Shown: positions 62,500-64,000 of the stretch, one piece after another
Position numbering within the stretch: position 1 is the stretch's first letter
Layout of the letters: every line of letters starts with the position of its first letter
DNA from: Baylisascaris procyonis
Lineage: Eukaryota; Nematoda; Chromadorea; Rhabditida; Ascarididae
Length of the DNA stretch: 64,000 nucleotides
Assembly: GCA_037389465.1 (NCBI GenBank)
Contig: JAZARR010000082.1
Coordinates: 6,064,501-6,128,500, forward strand
Direction: 5' to 3'
Translations under genes and position numbers: made by a program
The notes under the pieces: generated by a model
The model's database searches: none
Told to the model about the DNA's origin: nothing
Seen by the model: only the letters and a program-made list of their open reading frames with translations

Positions 62500-64000
62500 A
62501 GAAGAATAATTTCGGTTATAGCATTGAAATAGATGAAAATTTTATATTAAAGGATAAGTTGTTTTCAAAAGGTTTGTTTTACGTAACAATATAAAGAATT
62601 GTTAGCTTCTTCTATTCTATTTTAACTTTAGAAGCAGTGATAAAAGTCAACCAAAGAAAAATTTAGGTATGTTCAGGTTAGCTCTGGATTTCCTCTTCAA
62701 GAACGATCGCCTCCCATTAAGCCAAACAACATACGTGGGAAATCAATCGCGTTCACCAGAGCAAGCCATCTTCTCACCTCTCTATTATGGCACCGAGTGA
62801 AACATCTTCCATCGTTTCTATTATCACAATTGAGAACCGATCATCAATTTTAACATGTGCTCAGTTTTGTGTATTCTTCGTCTTACTTGTAGAGGATTTG
62901 CATCATATTATGCCATACGTTTTGATGCATAAAATATTTTCCCAAATTTACTTGTTGAGAACGCGAATAAGGAAATCATTCACCATGCCCTATTCGGTTT
63001 TAAAGATGAGAAGAAAACTTAGAATTTCAACAGGAAGTTTTTATGAGAAATAAACTTGCAATTTGAACAGGAAATTTTAAAGTACGTTGTGCTCCTATCT
63101 TATCATCTTTTTTAATATCAACGAAATGGCTCAACAGCTAAGAGGAGCAGAAACAAAATTTGGCCACATTCGCTTCGATGATGGGAAACCTTCTGATGCA
63201 GTAACTGATATTTGTGAATAAATAGAACGTATAGCAGATGAGCCATTATTTATTTTAAAGTATCACATTTCCGGATAGGTGATATGTGTGCATCGATAAT
63301 AAGAAATCCGAACGGAAATCGTATAGGCACACCGGATAATTCATGAGATAAGCATATGCTTGAGGAGGAAATTGGATGGCTTTTTGGTACACGCTACTCT
63401 ATCACATCATTTCAGCATTCAAATATAAAGGAACTATAACAGCACACCATATGCTTACTGCAACTCAAATCGTCAAGTTGGTTTTCTGAGTTCGCTGATT
63501 GTGTCCACATGTACTGATTGAGCAGCATGCTAGTGACTTAGGAAAAGATTGTGTCTGGCGATATTTTTGATGGATACCGGTTTCTTTTTCAGTACTGCCT
63601 TATTTCTGCCATGAGAATATTCTTTTTTGATCTGTATGTGTTTGACGCTTCATTCTAGGAAGGTTTCAGCATATAATTGCTTAAAAATAAGTGTTTCCTT
63701 TAGAAATTACTTCGCAACCTATTTATATTTTCCTACTTATAAAAAAAAAACGTTTTTCAGGAATACTAGCTGAGTTTTTACACGTTCTAAACTAACGCAG
63801 GCAATCTGAACAATCACTGAATATTTCCTTATCACTTTTTATACTTCTCTTAATCACTTATTAAAAAAATTAGCAGCAAATGCCCTGAGCATTAACAACA
63901 GCCATTTACTTTAGCACTTAAAAACACAAATATCCTTGAATGATGGTAAGGGAAGTTGAAGGCGGAAAGGGGAGGTGGCAACGTGAGAGGGCTGATTTTC
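62500..64000. other. No supported gene
   Basis: One 88-codon plus frame (62787-63053) begins at an ATG with a Ser/Ile-rich start, but shows no domain or splice partner. The rest is A/T-rich and featureless. Confidence 0.35.

Noticed and set aside
1..64000. Search for CRISPR arrays, bacterial operons, phage or complete transposons
   Set aside because: The window is intron-rich eukaryotic DNA. No spaced identical repeats, transposase domain or terminal-repeat pair was seen.

Overview
The window is a nuclear segment of a eukaryote, very probably a nematode. It is about two-thirds A+T, its genes are split into short exons (about 20-370 nt) with GT-AG junctions, and introns run from a few tens of bases to nearly 5 kb. 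Upstream acceptors (for example TTGCAG directly before an ATG) look like spliced-leader sites, and the gene families fit a worm: a DAN-domain BMP-antagonist type protein, von Willebrand A (VWA) proteins and a 3-beta-HSD like C. elegans HSD-1. Long introns and low gene density suggest a parasitic, perhaps spirurid/filarial, nematode; that placement is inference. No rRNA, intact tRNA, CRISPR array or complete transposon was seen. Exon joins below were found by hand, by matching reading frame and intron phase across splice sites; no alignment tool was available.

Layout. 0.65-9.2 kb, minus strand: a five-exon secreted cystine-knot (gremlin/DAN type) protein with a 4.9 kb first intron and a GC-rich start region. 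9.2-15.7 kb: mostly non-coding. 15.7-22.5 kb, plus: a VWA protein with one membrane segment and a long cytoplasmic tail, followed head-to-tail by a secreted VWA paralogue at 22.9-26.04 kb. The first has a degenerate metal site and the second an intact one. 26-32 kb: mainly intergenic, with a large (AT)n block. 32-34 kb: the 3' end of an unrecognised plus-strand gene and two minus-strand coding fragments. 37-39.7 kb: an orphan single-pass membrane protein. 42.46-50.62 kb: a complete seven-exon 3-beta-hydroxysteroid dehydrogenase. 53.07-55.29 kb: a dense cluster of three small genes, two with start codons 10 bp apart and two whose stops lie 47 bp apart. One of these carries introns of only 31 and 36 nt. 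55.4-58.2 kb and 60.4-62.5 kb: partial or tentative exons and a putative secreted 131-residue protein at 61.26-61.92 kb.

The well-supported genes point to extracellular signalling and adhesion (DAN, VWA) and steroid hormone synthesis (HSD). There is no operon-like functional grouping apart from the VWA tandem pair. Several genes and many exons are too short, or lack a start codon, to appear as simple open reading frames. The phase-matched models at 0.65-9.2, 15.7-26.0 and 42.5-50.6 kb are firm; those after 55.4 kb are tentative.
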